Origin: Bacillus sp. N1-1
GTDB lineage: Bacteria; Bacillota; Bacilli; Bacillales; Guptibacillaceae
Direction of reading: 5' to 3'
DNA length: 64,000 bases
NCBI RefSeq assembly: GCF_009818105.1
Contig: NZ_CP046564.1
Coordinates: 2,108,001-2,172,000 of the forward strand
Shown here: positions 9,093-17,293 of the stretch, piece by piece
How the letters are laid out: the number at the start of each line of letters is the position of its first letter
Numbering within the stretch: the stretch's first letter is position 1
The notes under the pieces: model-generated
Database searches by the model: none
Told to the model about the DNA's origin: nothing
Seen by the model: the letters and a program-made list of their open reading frames with translations, nothing else
Translations under genes and position numbers: made by a program

Positions 9093-10163
9093 TTAAAGTC
9101 GATCGGCTGCATCAGAAAGCTGCTTTTGTCTCGACGTTGTGCTATCCAATTTGGTTTTCATTTCTTTGTTTAGCTGATCCATTTCTAGTATGAACTTTTT
9201 ACCGCTATCAATAATACGGACATTTGATTTCTCTGTAATCTCAATGGCTTCAAATACATCCTGATAGGCTTTTCGGAAGGATTCAATTGCAATGGCCGGT
9301 TTCTCAAGTGTTTTGACCGTTTCTTCCGTATTTTGCTTTAGCATTTCAGCATTTCGAAGGAGCATTGACTCTGTTGCTTCGTTAACATTTTGGACAGCGG
9401 AAATCACTTTCTGCTGGTTGCCAAGTGCTAGCTGGATTGAAGCTGTAACCGTGATGATGTTCTTCGTCATCGTAACGGCATTAAAGATTGCTTCCTCTAG
9501 CTTTTCATTATTTTCCATGATCAAATCGACTGAAGCCATAGACTGACGTAGAACCATGACAGCCTGTGACATATTCTTTACTCGACTAACTACTTTTTGT
9601 TGCGCTTTTTGGATCGGAAGGGGATTATCTTTCCATTCGGTCTTAGCCGCTTCCTCATCAAGCATTGTCATGAGCGTCTGACCTAGCTCCATTTGATCTT
9701 CTAAGCCGAAGATTCGGTCTCTAGCCACATCCTTAAGTTCTTTTAACATCACATTATCTTCTTGTAGCTTATCTTTACCAGTTAGAAGAGACTCAACAAT
9801 GACTTCAACCTGGGATTCCACCGTTTTATATTTCTTCGCATATTGCTCAACTTCATTACGACCCATGACGCGATTTAGCAGTTTATTAAATTTATTTTTC
9901 TTTAAGTAAGAGGGCTCAAGCTCTGAAACATGCTCTCTAAGTTTGTGAAGATTATCAGGTAAATCGTTATTCGGTTGATCAATCATTCCTTTAACGGGCC
10001 GCTTTAATGCTTCTAATGACTCTCCAGCATCACGCTGGGCATCTTCACCTAGCCCAGATAAGGATTGAAGTATTTTATCTGTATCATCTTCATGATAAAA
10101 GCTTTGAATAATTTCCTCAGCTTTTTCACGTTGAGAGTTAACTTTTTCAGGCTGATTACTCAT
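9093..10163 (-). CDS. TelA family toxic anion resistance protein
   Basis: A 356-residue member of the TelA/YaaN/YceH family (PF05816), linked to tellurite and antimicrobial tolerance though the mechanism is unsettled. Start ATG 10163 is preceded by GAAGGAGTG; the longer frame to 10214 has no such site. The chain is mostly long helices and coiled coil without membrane segments, including family-typical stretches MTLDEEAAKTEW-like and NVNEATESMLLRNAEMLKQ. It is first in a two-gene operon driven by an ECF-type promoter at 10217-10245. Confidence 0.9.
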   Translation of the reverse strand: MSNQPEKVNSQREKAEEIIQSFYHEDDTDKILQSLSGLGEDAQRDAGESLEALKRPVKGMIDQPNNDLPDNLHKLREHVSELEPSYLKKNKFNKLLNRVMGRNEVEQYAKKYKTVESQVEVIVESLLTGKDKLQEDNVMLKELKDVARDRIFGLEDQMELGQTLMTMLDEEAAKTEWKDNPLPIQKAQQKVVSRVKNMSQAVMVLRQSMASVDLIMENNEKLEEAIFNAVTMTKNIITVTASIQLALGNQQKVISAVQNVNEATESMLLRNAEMLKQNTEETVKTLEKPAIAIESFRKAYQDVFEAIEITEKSNVRIIDSGKKFILEMDQLNKEMKTKLDSTTSRQKQLSDAADRL

Positions 10164-10216
10164 ATATGACACTCCTTCAATAGAATGAAATCGTTTGGTT
10201 TTGCTTCCTACCATTC

Positions 10217-10245
10217 TATACGAATAGATTTCGCGAAAAGTTTCA
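10217..10245 (-). promoter_or_regulatory. ECF sigma (SigW/X/M-like) promoter of the telA operon
   Basis: Read on the minus strand, TGAAAC (10245-10240) is followed after exactly 17 bases by CGTATA (10222-10217). These are the -35 and -10 signatures of Bacillus extracytoplasmic-function sigma factors. The -10 lies about 55 bases before the telA start codon. No SigA-like pair was found in its place. Confidence 0.75.
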
Positions 10246-10375
10246 AAACACCTTCAGCAAAACCTTTCCCTTTGCCAAATAAGTACAAACGTATCGCGTG
10301 TAAAATAGTTGAAAGATGATGAGAGGGGTGATATGTTTTAAACGGATTTATTTTAATGTTAGGACGTGATGAAAG

Positions 10376-10630
10376 ATGAAAAATGTAAAGCTCTATACCC
10401 AACCAGCATGTCCGCCGTGCGAGTTTGTGAAAAATTATTTTCAAATGCACGGTGTCAAATATGAACTGTTAAATATAAAAGAAAACCAGGCAGCACGGAA
10501 TGAGCTCATCAACGATCACGGTTCAATGTCCACGCCAACGATCGTTATTGATGGTGAAGTGATTATTGGATTTGAACAAGAACGGATTGATGAACTTCTT
10601 GATCTTTCGTCTTCTAAAATGAAGGATTGA
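10376..10630 (+). CDS. Glutaredoxin-like protein (CPPC)
   Basis: An 84-residue thioredoxin-fold protein with the redox motif ACPPC at residues 10-14 and the cis-proline motif STPTIVIDG (about residues 50-58). The CPPC motif and small size fit the NrdH/glutaredoxin-like group. The redox partner cannot be told from sequence; in this lineage bacillithiol or thioredoxin reductase are candidates. It is followed closely by an acyl-CoA dehydrogenase, with which it may be co-transcribed. Confidence 0.88.
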   Translation: MKNVKLYTQPACPPCEFVKNYFQMHGVKYELLNIKENQAARNELINDHGSMSTPTIVIDGEVIIGFEQERIDELLDLSSSKMKD

Positions 10631-10656
10631 TAACTTGTTGAAAGAGGGTGCATGAA

Positions 10657-11802
10657 ATGATTGAGAGATTTGTTCGAAATGATCGTCAGAAAGAGCTCCT
10701 TCATCTAGCTAGTAAGCATCGCGCTGAGCTTAAAGAGAGCGCTGAGCAAATTGACGAGGAAGCGCGCATTCCTGACTCCATTATAGCAAGTATGAAGGAT
10801 TCAGGCTTTACTTCCCTGCCCATTCCAGAAGAATTTGGTGGGAAAGGACTTTCCCTTTACGAACTAGTCCTTATCCAAGAGGAGCTTGGGAAAGGCGAAG
10901 GAGCTGGCGCGTTATCGATTGGCTGGCATTTTGGTATTCTAAAAGATCTTCATGACCGTCGACCTTGGAATGATAATACGTATGCGGAACTTTGTAAGGA
11001 TGTATTGAAAGGACAGCTTGTGAATAGAGCTCAAACGGAAGAGGAGACTGGTGATCCAACGAGAGGAGGACTCCCTGCAACCATTGCTACAGAAGTAGAG
11101 GGGGGCTATCAGCTTACTGGCCGAAAAACATTCACCACGTTAAGTCCACATCTTGACTCTGTGATTGTGAAATCGACGTTAAATGGTGTGCCGGCTGACT
11201 TTTTAGTATCAATGAATCAAAAAGGTGTATCACTTGAACAAACATGGGACGTTTTAGGAATGAGAGGAACGAGAAGTGATGATCTTGTCTTAACAGACGT
11301 CTTCGTTCCGTCTGAAGCTCTTCTTGAAATTTATGACAAGGAACGCAAAACGGCATCACTTCCTCCGGCGTGGTTACTTCATATCCCTGCTGTGTATCTG
11401 GGGATTGCTGAATCTGCACGAGAAGAAGCGGTGAAATTCGTTACTTCTTATCAACCAAACAGTCTTGATATTCCATTAAAAGATGTTCCCCATATTCAAG
11501 ATAAATTTGGTCGCATATCACTTGCGCTCTTAAGTGCTCGTCATTTTCTTTATTCGGTGGCAGAGCAGTGGGATCAGTATCCAGAAGAGCGAATGAACAT
11601 GCAGGGACAGCTTTTTGCTGCAAAAACCCAGGCAGTCAAAGCTGCGATGGAAGCTGTTGACCTTTCCATGCGCATTGTTGGGGGACGAAGCTTAATGAAA
11701 AAGAATCAGCTGGAACGCTTGTACAGAGATGTACGAGCGGGACTTCATAACCCTCCTAGTGATGAATTAACGCTACAAGTTCTTGCGATGAAGCAATTTT
11801 AA
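10657..11802 (+). CDS. Acyl-CoA dehydrogenase family flavoprotein
   Basis: A 381-residue protein with the acyl-CoA dehydrogenase layout: N-terminal helical domain with PIPEEFGGKGLSLYELVLIQEELG, a middle beta domain with GRKTFTTLSP and WDVLGMRGTRSDD, and a C-terminal helical domain ending GGRSLMKKNQLERLYRDVRAG. It binds FAD and probably oxidises an acyl-CoA or related substrate. ATG 10657 is preferred over GTG 10648 because GAGGG sits 8 bases upstream. Substrate and the catalytic base cannot be fixed from sequence. Confidence 0.85.
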   Translation: MIERFVRNDRQKELLHLASKHRAELKESAEQIDEEARIPDSIIASMKDSGFTSLPIPEEFGGKGLSLYELVLIQEELGKGEGAGALSIGWHFGILKDLHDRRPWNDNTYAELCKDVLKGQLVNRAQTEEETGDPTRGGLPATIATEVEGGYQLTGRKTFTTLSPHLDSVIVKSTLNGVPADFLVSMNQKGVSLEQTWDVLGMRGTRSDDLVLTDVFVPSEALLEIYDKERKTASLPPAWLLHIPAVYLGIAESAREEAVKFVTSYQPNSLDIPLKDVPHIQDKFGRISLALLSARHFLYSVAEQWDQYPEERMNMQGQLFAAKTQAVKAAMEAVDLSMRIVGGRSLMKKNQLERLYRDVRAGLHNPPSDELTLQVLAMKQF

Positions 11803-11811
11803 GATGAATAT

Positions 11812-11845
11812 TTACTCCTTCTATAATTGGAAGGAGTTTCTTTTT
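11812..11845 (+). terminator. Terminator after the acyl-CoA dehydrogenase gene
   Basis: Arms ACTCCTTC and GAAGGAGT pair across a short AT-rich loop and are followed by TTTCTTTTT. Confidence 0.75.
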
Positions 11846-11947
11846 GTTCTTATAAATGGATCTCATCCCTTTGACTCCCTATTGTAAGTATGCTTTTCTT
11901 CCTCTATCCTTTATGACGTGTTAAAAGCTACTGAAAGGATGGGGTGT

Positions 11948-12556
11948 ATGAAAAAGTTGGTTATTACGATTTTAATGACTAGTCTCTTTTTTACGATGTT
12001 TTCTGCTCAGTCTCATCAGGTAGTGGCGGTTACTATGATAAAAGCACCTCCGATGATAGAAGAAGAGCAAACTGCAATTGCACCAAGTGAAACGCCTGAA
12101 CCAGAAACGAAGCAGGATGTGGCACTATTGCTTAACCTTCCTGTTAAAAATATGAATGATGTTAAGAAAGTAACGAAGGATCAATTTTCCGTTACCAACT
12201 ATTCAATAGAAGAAATTGAAATGCTAGCCAAATTAGTTAATGGAGAAGCGAGAGGCGAAACGTTTGAAGGGAAAGTAGCGGTAGCTTCTGTAACCATTAA
12301 TCGTGTTCTTTCTTCAAAATTTCCAAACAGCCTAAAAGAAGTAATCTTTGAAGGCGGCGCATATACGGCCGTATCAGATGGTCAATATGATCAGCGTCCA
12401 GGACCAGAGTCCTACAAAGCAGTTTATGCTGCACTTAGTGGACAAGATCCAACTTCAGGCGCTTTGTTTTATTATAATCCTGATATCGCAACTGACGATT
12501 GGATTCGGACAAGGCATATTATTAAAGAAATTGGCAAACATGTTTTCACAAGATAA
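11948..12556 (+). CDS. SleB/CwlJ-family cell wall hydrolase, secreted
   Basis: A 202-residue protein with a signal peptide (residues 1 to about 25), a linker rich in Glu, Pro and Thr, and a Hydrolase_2 domain from about residue 90. The conserved VNGEARGE motif carries the expected catalytic glutamate, and the later QFDP-like region reads SDGQYDQRPGP. SleB and CwlJ degrade spore cortex during germination, but related proteins act in vegetative cells. No peptidoglycan-binding domain is present, unlike SleB. ATG 11948 follows AAGGATGGGG. Confidence 0.88.
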   Translation: MKKLVITILMTSLFFTMFSAQSHQVVAVTMIKAPPMIEEEQTAIAPSETPEPETKQDVALLLNLPVKNMNDVKKVTKDQFSVTNYSIEEIEMLAKLVNGEARGETFEGKVAVASVTINRVLSSKFPNSLKEVIFEGGAYTAVSDGQYDQRPGPESYKAVYAALSGQDPTSGALFYYNPDIATDDWIRTRHIIKEIGKHVFTR

Positions 12557-12582
12557 AATCCTCCTGACGAAGGAGGATTTTA
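12555..12582 (+). terminator. Terminator after the SleB-like hydrolase gene
   Basis: AAAATCCTCCT pairs with AGGAGGATTTT; the T tract is short. Confidence 0.6.
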
Positions 12583-12631
12583 TGATATCATCAACTTGTA
12601 CCCACAGTTTGATGAAGGAGTGAAGCGAAAA

Positions 12632-13027
12632 ATGACACAGAAAAAAACGTTTCAACCAGGTGAAATAGTCACAGCAGGATATAAGACAGGTAGGTATATT
12701 GGAGAGGTTGTAGACCTAAAGGATCCAAAAGCTGTTGTCAAAGTGCTTGCGGTGATGAAGCACCCAACACAGGGCGATCTTCATAATCCAAAACAGCTAG
12801 ATGTTCCTCTTTTCCATCAGCGTAAAGCGCTCGCTGAATTTGAGAAGGCTCTTGTGCCGTTATCAGCCATTAACCACTATGAAGGGGACGTTCCTAATTA
12901 CAACGAATCGTTGCGCGACGCCCTTGGCACACAAGAAGCTGAGTTAAAGCATGAAGGCGGAAGGTGGGCAGAGGCCTCTCTCATTGAAATTGAAAAGCTT
13001 AAGGAAGAGTATTTTCCGGCAAGATAG
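12632..13027 (+). CDS. kapB: KapB, kinase-associated protein B
   Basis: A 131-residue protein matching the KapB family, with the typical block KTGRYIGEVVDL, then VLAVMKHPTQGDLHNPKQ and FHQRKALAEFEK. In B. subtilis KapB supports KinB-dependent phosphorelay activation for sporulation. There is no kinB next to it here. ATG 12632 lies 11 bases after AAGGAG; GTG 12620 is a weaker alternative. No lipobox is visible, so the common name lipoprotein does not apply to this sequence. Confidence 0.9.
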   Translation: MTQKKTFQPGEIVTAGYKTGRYIGEVVDLKDPKAVVKVLAVMKHPTQGDLHNPKQLDVPLFHQRKALAEFEKALVPLSAINHYEGDVPNYNESLRDALGTQEAELKHEGGRWAEASLIEIEKLKEEYFPAR

Positions 13028-13032
13028 TCTTC

Positions 13033-13061
13033 TTTACATCACTATCTAAATCGGGTAAGAT
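13033..13061 (+). promoter_or_regulatory. Likely SigA promoter for the second trhO
   Basis: TTTACA and TAAGAT are spaced by 17 bases, about 65 bases before the start codon. Confidence 0.5.
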
Positions 13062-13127
13062 ATAGTATTGATTTAGGCTTGCAATAAGAAGTCCTAAGTG
13101 AAGAAGACGTAAAGGGTGGTTTTTGAT

Positions 13128-14030
13128 TTGCAATCAGAAGCTTCAGCATATCAAGTGCTGTTATATTATCAGTATGTAGAAATTGAAGATCCAGCTTATT
13201 TTGCTCGAAAGCATCTTAAGTTCTGTCAATCTTTGAATTTAAAAGGAAGAGTGCTTGTCGGTACAGAAGGAATTAACGGAACCGTTTCAGGAACCGTTCA
13301 GGATACTGAGCGGTATATGGAAGAACTAAAAGCTGACGAACGCTTCCACGATATCGTTTTTAAAATTGATGAAGCAGATGGTCATACGTTTAAAAAGATG
13401 CACGTCCGACCACGTGAAGAGATTGTTTCATTAAGACTTGAGGAAGATGTTAATCCGAAAGAAATTACCGGAAACTACCTTGAGCCGAAGGAGTTTATGG
13501 AAGCGCTAGAAGATGATGATGTGATCGTTATTGACGCTAGAAATGACTATGAGTATGATATTGGCCATTTCCGTAATGCCATTCGTCCTGACATTAAGGC
13601 ATTTCGTGATCTTCCAGACTGGATCGAGCAGAATCTTGCCGACCAAAAGGACAAAAAAGTATTAACGTATTGCACGGGCGGAATCCGCTGTGAGAAATTT
13701 TCAGGGTATTTATTAAAGAAAGGGTTCTCTGATGTTTCTCAGCTTCATGGTGGTATTGTCACGTATGGTAAAGATCCAGAAGTACAGGGCAAATACTTCG
13801 ACGGTAAGTGCTTTGTTTTTGATGATCGCCTTGCTGTACCTGTGAACCGTACTGATGAAGATACGGTGGTAGGGAAATGCTATCATTGCGAGGAACCAGC
13901 AGATACGTACATTAATTGTGCAAATGTTACGTGTGACAAGCTTCATATCGTTTGTGATTCTTGCAAAGAAGAACATAAGCAATATTGTTCATCAGCTTGT
14001 GAGGAAGAAGTTCACATGGCGCAAATGTAA
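13128..14030 (+). CDS. tRNA uridine(34) hydroxylase TrhO family, copy 2
   Basis: A 300-residue paralogue of the protein at 7211. It keeps [10 protein letters not shown], the catalytic loop [13 protein letters not shown], and a C-terminal cysteine cluster (CYHC, NCANVTC, CDSC, CSSAC) that looks metal-binding and is richer than in copy 1. TTG 13128 is chosen since AAAGGGTGG lies 8 bases upstream; GTG 13116 overlaps that site. It has its own terminator. Whether it modifies the same tRNAs as copy 1 is unknown. Confidence 0.92.
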   Translation: MQSEASAYQVLLYYQYVEIEDPAYFARKHLKFCQSLNLKGRVLVGTEGINGTVSGTVQDTERYMEELKADERFHDIVFKIDEADGHTFKKMHVRPREEIVSLRLEEDVNPKEITGNYLEPKEFMEALEDDDVIVIDARNDYEYDIGHFRNAIRPDIKAFRDLPDWIEQNLADQKDKKVLTYCTGGIRCEKFSGYLLKKGFSDVSQLHGGIVTYGKDPEVQGKYFDGKCFVFDDRLAVPVNRTDEDTVVGKCYHCEEPADTYINCANVTCDKLHIVCDSCKEEHKQYCSSACEEEVHMAQM

Positions 14031-14058
14031 CGCAGCGGATACCGTTGCGTTTTTTTTT
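14029..14058 (+). terminator. Terminator after the second trhO
   Basis: AACGCAGCGG pairs with CCGTTGCGTT (one wobble) and runs into nine T residues. Confidence 0.85.
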
Positions 14059-14089
14059 ACACTTAACCAGGGTGAGGAGGTACGTAAAG

Positions 14090-14845
14090 GTGTGTTTAAT
14101 TGCTGTAGCCATAAATGCTCATGAAAAATATCCTTTTATTTTAATAGCTAATCGAGACGAGTTCTACGAGCGGCCAACAATGCCTGCGCATTATTGGGAA
14201 GATGTACCTGGTTTACTAGGTGGTCGCGATTTGAAAGCAATGGGAACATGGCTTGGCGTTACAACAAAAGGGAAAATTGCGGCGCTCACAAATTATCGAG
14301 AGCCTGGTGAAGAACCTAAGAACCATTCAAGAGGCGATTTAACTGCTGATTACTTACGACAGAATCAATCTGCAGAGGCATATCTAAAAACCGTTCAGCT
14401 AAAGAAAGAGCAGTACAATGGGTTTAATTTACTTGCGGGAGATTTCAATACTCTTTATTACTATTCAAACAAGCAGAACCAAATTTCCAGAGTAGAAAGC
14501 GGCATTCATGCGGTAAGTAATCATTTACTGAATACGAACTGGCCGAAAGTAGAGAAGCTTAAGGAAGAGCTCACCCGCTATATACGAGAAGAAAACGAAC
14601 TTGATCAGGAACGGCTTTTTGAAATGCTCTCGCATGCTGATCCTGCGCCAGATCATTTATTGCCTGAAACCGGGGTACCGATTGAATGGGAGAGGATGCT
14701 TTCGCCGGTATATATTTCATCTGAGAATTACGGTACAAGGGCGCAAACGATCATCATCGTTACACGGGATGGCCAAGTAACCTTTACTGAGCGATTAGGA
14801 AAGGAGCAGGAAAACACGTACCAATTTATCCTGAATGAGGAATAA
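14090..14845 (+). CDS. NRDE/TANGO2 family protein (Ntn-hydrolase-like)
   Basis: A 251-residue protein starting at GTG 14090, nine bases after AGGAGG, giving an N-terminus MCLIAVAINAHEKYPFILIA followed by NRDEFYERP. The Cys at position 2, which would be exposed after Met removal, and the NRDE motif define the family. TANGO2 in animals affects membrane and lipid homeostasis; bacterial roles are unknown. The longer frame from 14045 lacks an RBS and would bury the cysteine. Confidence 0.9.
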   Translation: MCLIAVAINAHEKYPFILIANRDEFYERPTMPAHYWEDVPGLLGGRDLKAMGTWLGVTTKGKIAALTNYREPGEEPKNHSRGDLTADYLRQNQSAEAYLKTVQLKKEQYNGFNLLAGDFNTLYYYSNKQNQISRVESGIHAVSNHLLNTNWPKVEKLKEELTRYIREENELDQERLFEMLSHADPAPDHLLPETGVPIEWERMLSPVYISSENYGTRAQTIIIVTRDGQVTFTERLGKEQENTYQFILNEE

Positions 14846-14886
14846 AGTTTCAGGTGCTGAATAAATTATGTGTTACCTGTAACTTT
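14844..14886 (+). terminator. Long hairpin after the NRDE gene, weak terminator
   Basis: AAAGTTTCAGGT (14844-14855) pairs with ACCTGTAACTTT (14875-14886) with one mismatch. The following T tract is only four bases, so termination efficiency is uncertain. Confidence 0.45.
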
Positions 14887-14971
14887 TCGATCTAAAATAA
14901 AGTAATAGGTTCTAGTTTCAAAACCAGCATACAGGGGTAATGGAAGTTAATACTTATGAGGAGGGGTTTTT

Positions 14972-15127
14972 TTGAAAAGAAAGCGTCACTATCTTGAAGA
15001 TCAGCTTTTGAGGGAATCACTTGATATGAAGGAGTACCGAAAATATGATTCTGAAATGGTGACTAAAAAAAGACCAGTACTCCGTGAAAATAAAAAGAAA
15101 AAACCACTCATTCAAACCACAGTATAA
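14972..15127 (+). CDS. Small basic protein, 51 residues, unknown function
   Basis: A short frame starting at TTG 14972, just after the strong site GAGGAGGGG. It reads MKRKRHYLEDQL... and ends LIQTTV; about a third of residues are Lys or Arg, with no hydrophobic segment or cysteine. It has its own terminator immediately downstream, which with the good RBS supports a real gene. I do not recognise the family. Confidence 0.65.
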   Translation: MKRKRHYLEDQLLRESLDMKEYRKYDSEMVTKKRPVLRENKKKKPLIQTTV

Positions 15128-15157
15128 GTGAGGGAGAAATTCCTCGCTTTTTTTTAT
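15126..15157 (+). terminator. Terminator after the 51-residue gene
   Basis: AAGTGAGGGA pairs with TTCCTCGCTT (one wobble), followed by eight T residues. Confidence 0.75.
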
Positions 15158-15232
15158 GGAAAAGGGTTGTGTTTTTTATAAAGCGATGATAAGATAGGTC
15201 TTGTCCTTGAAAAAAACACATGAAATTAAGTG

Positions 15233-15262
15233 TTGACGAAGTAATGGATTATATAGTATTAT
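15233..15262 (+). promoter_or_regulatory. Promoter of the tRNA operon
   Basis: TTGACG and TATTAT are spaced by 18 bases, with the -10 ending 19 bases before the mature 5' end of tRNA-Val. Confidence 0.7.
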
Positions 15263-15281
15263 GATGAAGTCGCTGTTTAAT

Positions 15282-15357
15282 GGAGGATTAGCTCAGCTGG
15301 GAGAGCATCTGCCTTACAAGCAGAGGGTCGGCGGTTCGAGCCCGTCATCCTCCACCA
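15282..15357 (+). tRNA. tRNA-Val (TAC)
   Basis: 76 bases with encoded CCA. Acceptor GGAGGAT pairs with ATCCTCC; the anticodon loop CTTACAA gives anticodon TAC. Confidence 0.97.
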
Positions 15358-15402
15358 TTTATTTTTTAAAAGGATCAGCTTGATTAAGCTTCAATAGACT
15401 TC

Positions 15403-15478
<76 letters not shown>

Positions 15479-15483
15479 CACAT

Positions 15484-15568
15484 GCGGGTGTGGCGGAATT
15501 GGCAGACGCGCTAGACTTAGGATCTAGTGTCTTACGACGTGGGGGTTCAAGTCCCTTCACCCGCACCA
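15484..15568 (+). tRNA. tRNA-Leu (TAG)
   Basis: 85 bases with a long variable arm and encoded CCA. Acceptor GCGGGTG pairs with CACCCGC; the loop CTTAGGA gives anticodon TAG. It begins five bases after tRNA-Thr. Confidence 0.97.
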
Positions 15569-15579
15569 TATATTTTTTT

Positions 15580-15656
<77 letters not shown>

Positions 15657-15662
15657 TATTTC

Positions 15663-15738
15663 GGGGCCTTAGCTCAGCTGGGAGAGCGCCTGCCTTGCAC
15701 GCAGGAGGTCAGCGGTTCGATCCCGCTAGGCTCCACCA
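15663..15738 (+). tRNA. tRNA-Ala (TGC)
   Basis: 76 bases with encoded CCA. The loop CTTGCAC gives anticodon TGC. Confidence 0.96.
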
Positions 15739-15748
15739 ATTATATATC

Positions 15749-15841
15749 GGAGGAATACCCAAGTCTGGCTGAAGGGATCGGTCTTGAAAACCGACAGGGG
15801 CTTAGTCGCCCGCGGGGGTTCGAATCCCTCTTCCTCCTCCA
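15749..15841 (+). tRNA. tRNA-Ser (TGA)
   Basis: 93 bases with the long class II variable arm and encoded CCA. Acceptor GGAGGAA pairs with TTCCTCC; the loop CTTGAAA gives anticodon TGA. Confidence 0.97.
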
Positions 15842-15846
15842 TCTTT

Positions 15847-15920
15847 GCGGGTGTAGTTTAGTGGTAAAACCTCAGCCTTCCAAGCTGATGTCGTGGGTTC
15901 GATCCCCATCACCCGCTCCA
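15847..15920 (+). tRNA. tRNA-Gly (TCC)
   Basis: 74 bases with encoded CCA. Acceptor GCGGGTG pairs with CACCCGC; the loop CTTCCAA gives anticodon TCC. Confidence 0.97.
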
Positions 15921-15927
15921 TTTTGTT

Positions 15928-16002
15928 GGCCCGTTGGTCAAGCGGTTAAGACACCGCCCTTTCACGGCGGTAACACGGGTTCGAATCCCGTACGGGTCAC
16001 CA
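15928..16002 (+). tRNA. tRNA-Glu (TTC)
   Basis: 75 bases with encoded CCA. Acceptor GGCCCGT pairs with ACGGGTC (one wobble); the loop CTTTCAC gives anticodon TTC. It is the last gene of the tRNA block. Confidence 0.97.
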
Positions 16003-16030
16003 GCATCGTTTAACTAAATGATTTTTTATC

Positions 16031-16058
16031 GAGCATACTCAGGAGAGATGCTTTTTTT
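16031..16058 (+). terminator. Terminator of the tRNA operon
   Basis: AGCAT..CTC pairs with GAG..ATGCT and is followed by seven T residues. Confidence 0.7.
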
Positions 16059-16130
16059 GTTGTTTTCATTTCGGTACATCTTACTTGGATATCGCATACA
16101 TTGCTGTATAAGAGAGAGGGGATGGACCGA

Positions 16131-16460
16131 ATGTATTATGAAGAACATGAGCATATTGCGTACCACTATGACAACACTGATTCTTATCGCCAGCAGCCAG
16201 TAGCACCAACATCGAGCCCACCTGCATCACCGCCTCCAAGACCAATGTCTTCTGCGCAAGCAGGAACATTTGCCGTTGATCCTGGCTCGATTAGAAGATG
16301 CATGTATCGATTTACTTATATTTGGATGAGAGGCGGCAATTCGTTCTGGTTTTGGCCGGTATTCGTAGGACGTACGTCTGTATCTGGATTTCGTTGGACT
16401 GGTAGAAGGTGGGTTTATACAGGAATTAGCTTAAGAAGAATTGACATGTTTACATGCTAA
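16131..16460 (+). CDS. Proline-rich/aromatic small protein of unknown function
   Basis: A 109-residue protein starting at ATG 16131 behind AGAGGGGA. Residues 1-50 are acidic and then rich in Pro, Ser and Gln (SSPPASPPPRP). Residues about 58-109 form a dense aromatic and arginine-rich module with many Trp, Phe, Gly and Arg (GGNSFWFWPVFVGR, RWTGRRWVYTG). No signal peptide is evident. The composition suggests a surface- or spore-associated structural protein, but that is inference. Flanked by its own terminator. Confidence 0.7.
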   Translation: MYYEEHEHIAYHYDNTDSYRQQPVAPTSSPPASPPPRPMSSAQAGTFAVDPGSIRRCMYRFTYIWMRGGNSFWFWPVFVGRTSVSGFRWTGRRWVYTGISLRRIDMFTC

Positions 16461-16465
16461 ACCGT

Positions 16466-16492
16466 GGAGCGCTTACATGAGGCGCTCTTTTT
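16466..16492 (+). terminator. Terminator after the aromatic protein gene
   Basis: GAGCGC pairs with GCGCTC across a nine-base loop, followed by five T residues. Confidence 0.7.
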
Positions 16493-16592
16493 CATGACCT
16501 CATTGTGAAAAGTAGCGTAAACATCTGGCTTTTTTTAATAGATCGTGCGAAAATAAGACTAACTATTGATCTTCGAAAGTCAGGTGCACATA

Positions 16593-17237
16593 ATGAAATT
16601 TCCTCTATGGATGAGAAAGTTATTTGTAGCATTTGTCGCTGTAATGACGTTAGGAACGGTTATTCCTACTGGATACCTAGCTGATGAAAAAAACGAGCCG
16701 TCAGAGACGTATCAGGAGGAAGGCCATCTTCTTCTCGATTCGTTGGACGAGCCAGTAGAGTTATCGGAACCTACGGAAGAAGAGGCTACAGATTGGCCGA
16801 CAATTGCAGCGCAAGTTTCCTCTACTGAATTGCTTGCGCATTTTGTCACTTATGCAAGTAGTCAGTCAGAAGAACAGGGATTATCAAAGTTTGGAGAAGC
16901 GATTTCGACTCGTGTAGGTAGCGAGTATACGGAGTCAATCGTTCCGAAAATGACAGAAGCCATTGTAGCATCCGTTGCAGATCTTGATGTTGAAGAACTT
17001 AGGACGCTTCGTTTAACGGAGTCACCGTCTGGCGGATATGGAGAGCGGATTCTTCATGTGTATAGCGAACAGAGTGGAGAAGATCTTCTGCGCTTTCACG
17101 TTCGAAGAGATCACCCGCCTCAGGATGGCTACTGGTTTAACTTTCACTATCATGCAGCAGATGATAATTTTGAAGAGCATTATGAAGTAGGTAAAATTTA
17201 TTGGGATAAAAACACTCCGCCTAAGTGGCTCTCTTAA
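16593..17237 (+). CDS. YpjP-like exported protein
   Basis: A 214-residue protein starting at ATG 16593 after CAGGTG, with MKFPLWMRKLFVAFVAVMTL forming an N-terminal signal or anchor helix (to about residue 28). The rest is acidic and ends in an aromatic domain with DGYWFNFHYHAADDNFEEHY. This resembles B. subtilis YpjP, which also lies near a thymidylate synthase/DHFR pair; thyA-dfrA lie about 2.5 kb downstream here. Function is unknown. Confidence 0.72.
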   Translation: MKFPLWMRKLFVAFVAVMTLGTVIPTGYLADEKNEPSETYQEEGHLLLDSLDEPVELSEPTEEEATDWPTIAAQVSSTELLAHFVTYASSQSEEQGLSKFGEAISTRVGSEYTESIVPKMTEAIVASVADLDVEELRTLRLTESPSGGYGERILHVYSEQSGEDLLRFHVRRDHPPQDGYWFNFHYHAADDNFEEHYEVGKIYWDKNTPPKWLS

Positions 17238-17259
17238 GAGAGGTGCGCGGGGTGTTTTT
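17208..17259 (+). terminator. Terminator overlapping the end of the YpjP-like gene
   Basis: The arms AAAAACACTCCGC and GCGGGGTGTTTTT (one wobble) enclose an inner palindrome CTCTCTTAAGAGAG. The 5' arm lies inside the coding region. Confidence 0.75.
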
Positions 17260-17293
17260 GGTTGGAGAGTAGTAAGGGAGGATTACAGCCTAG

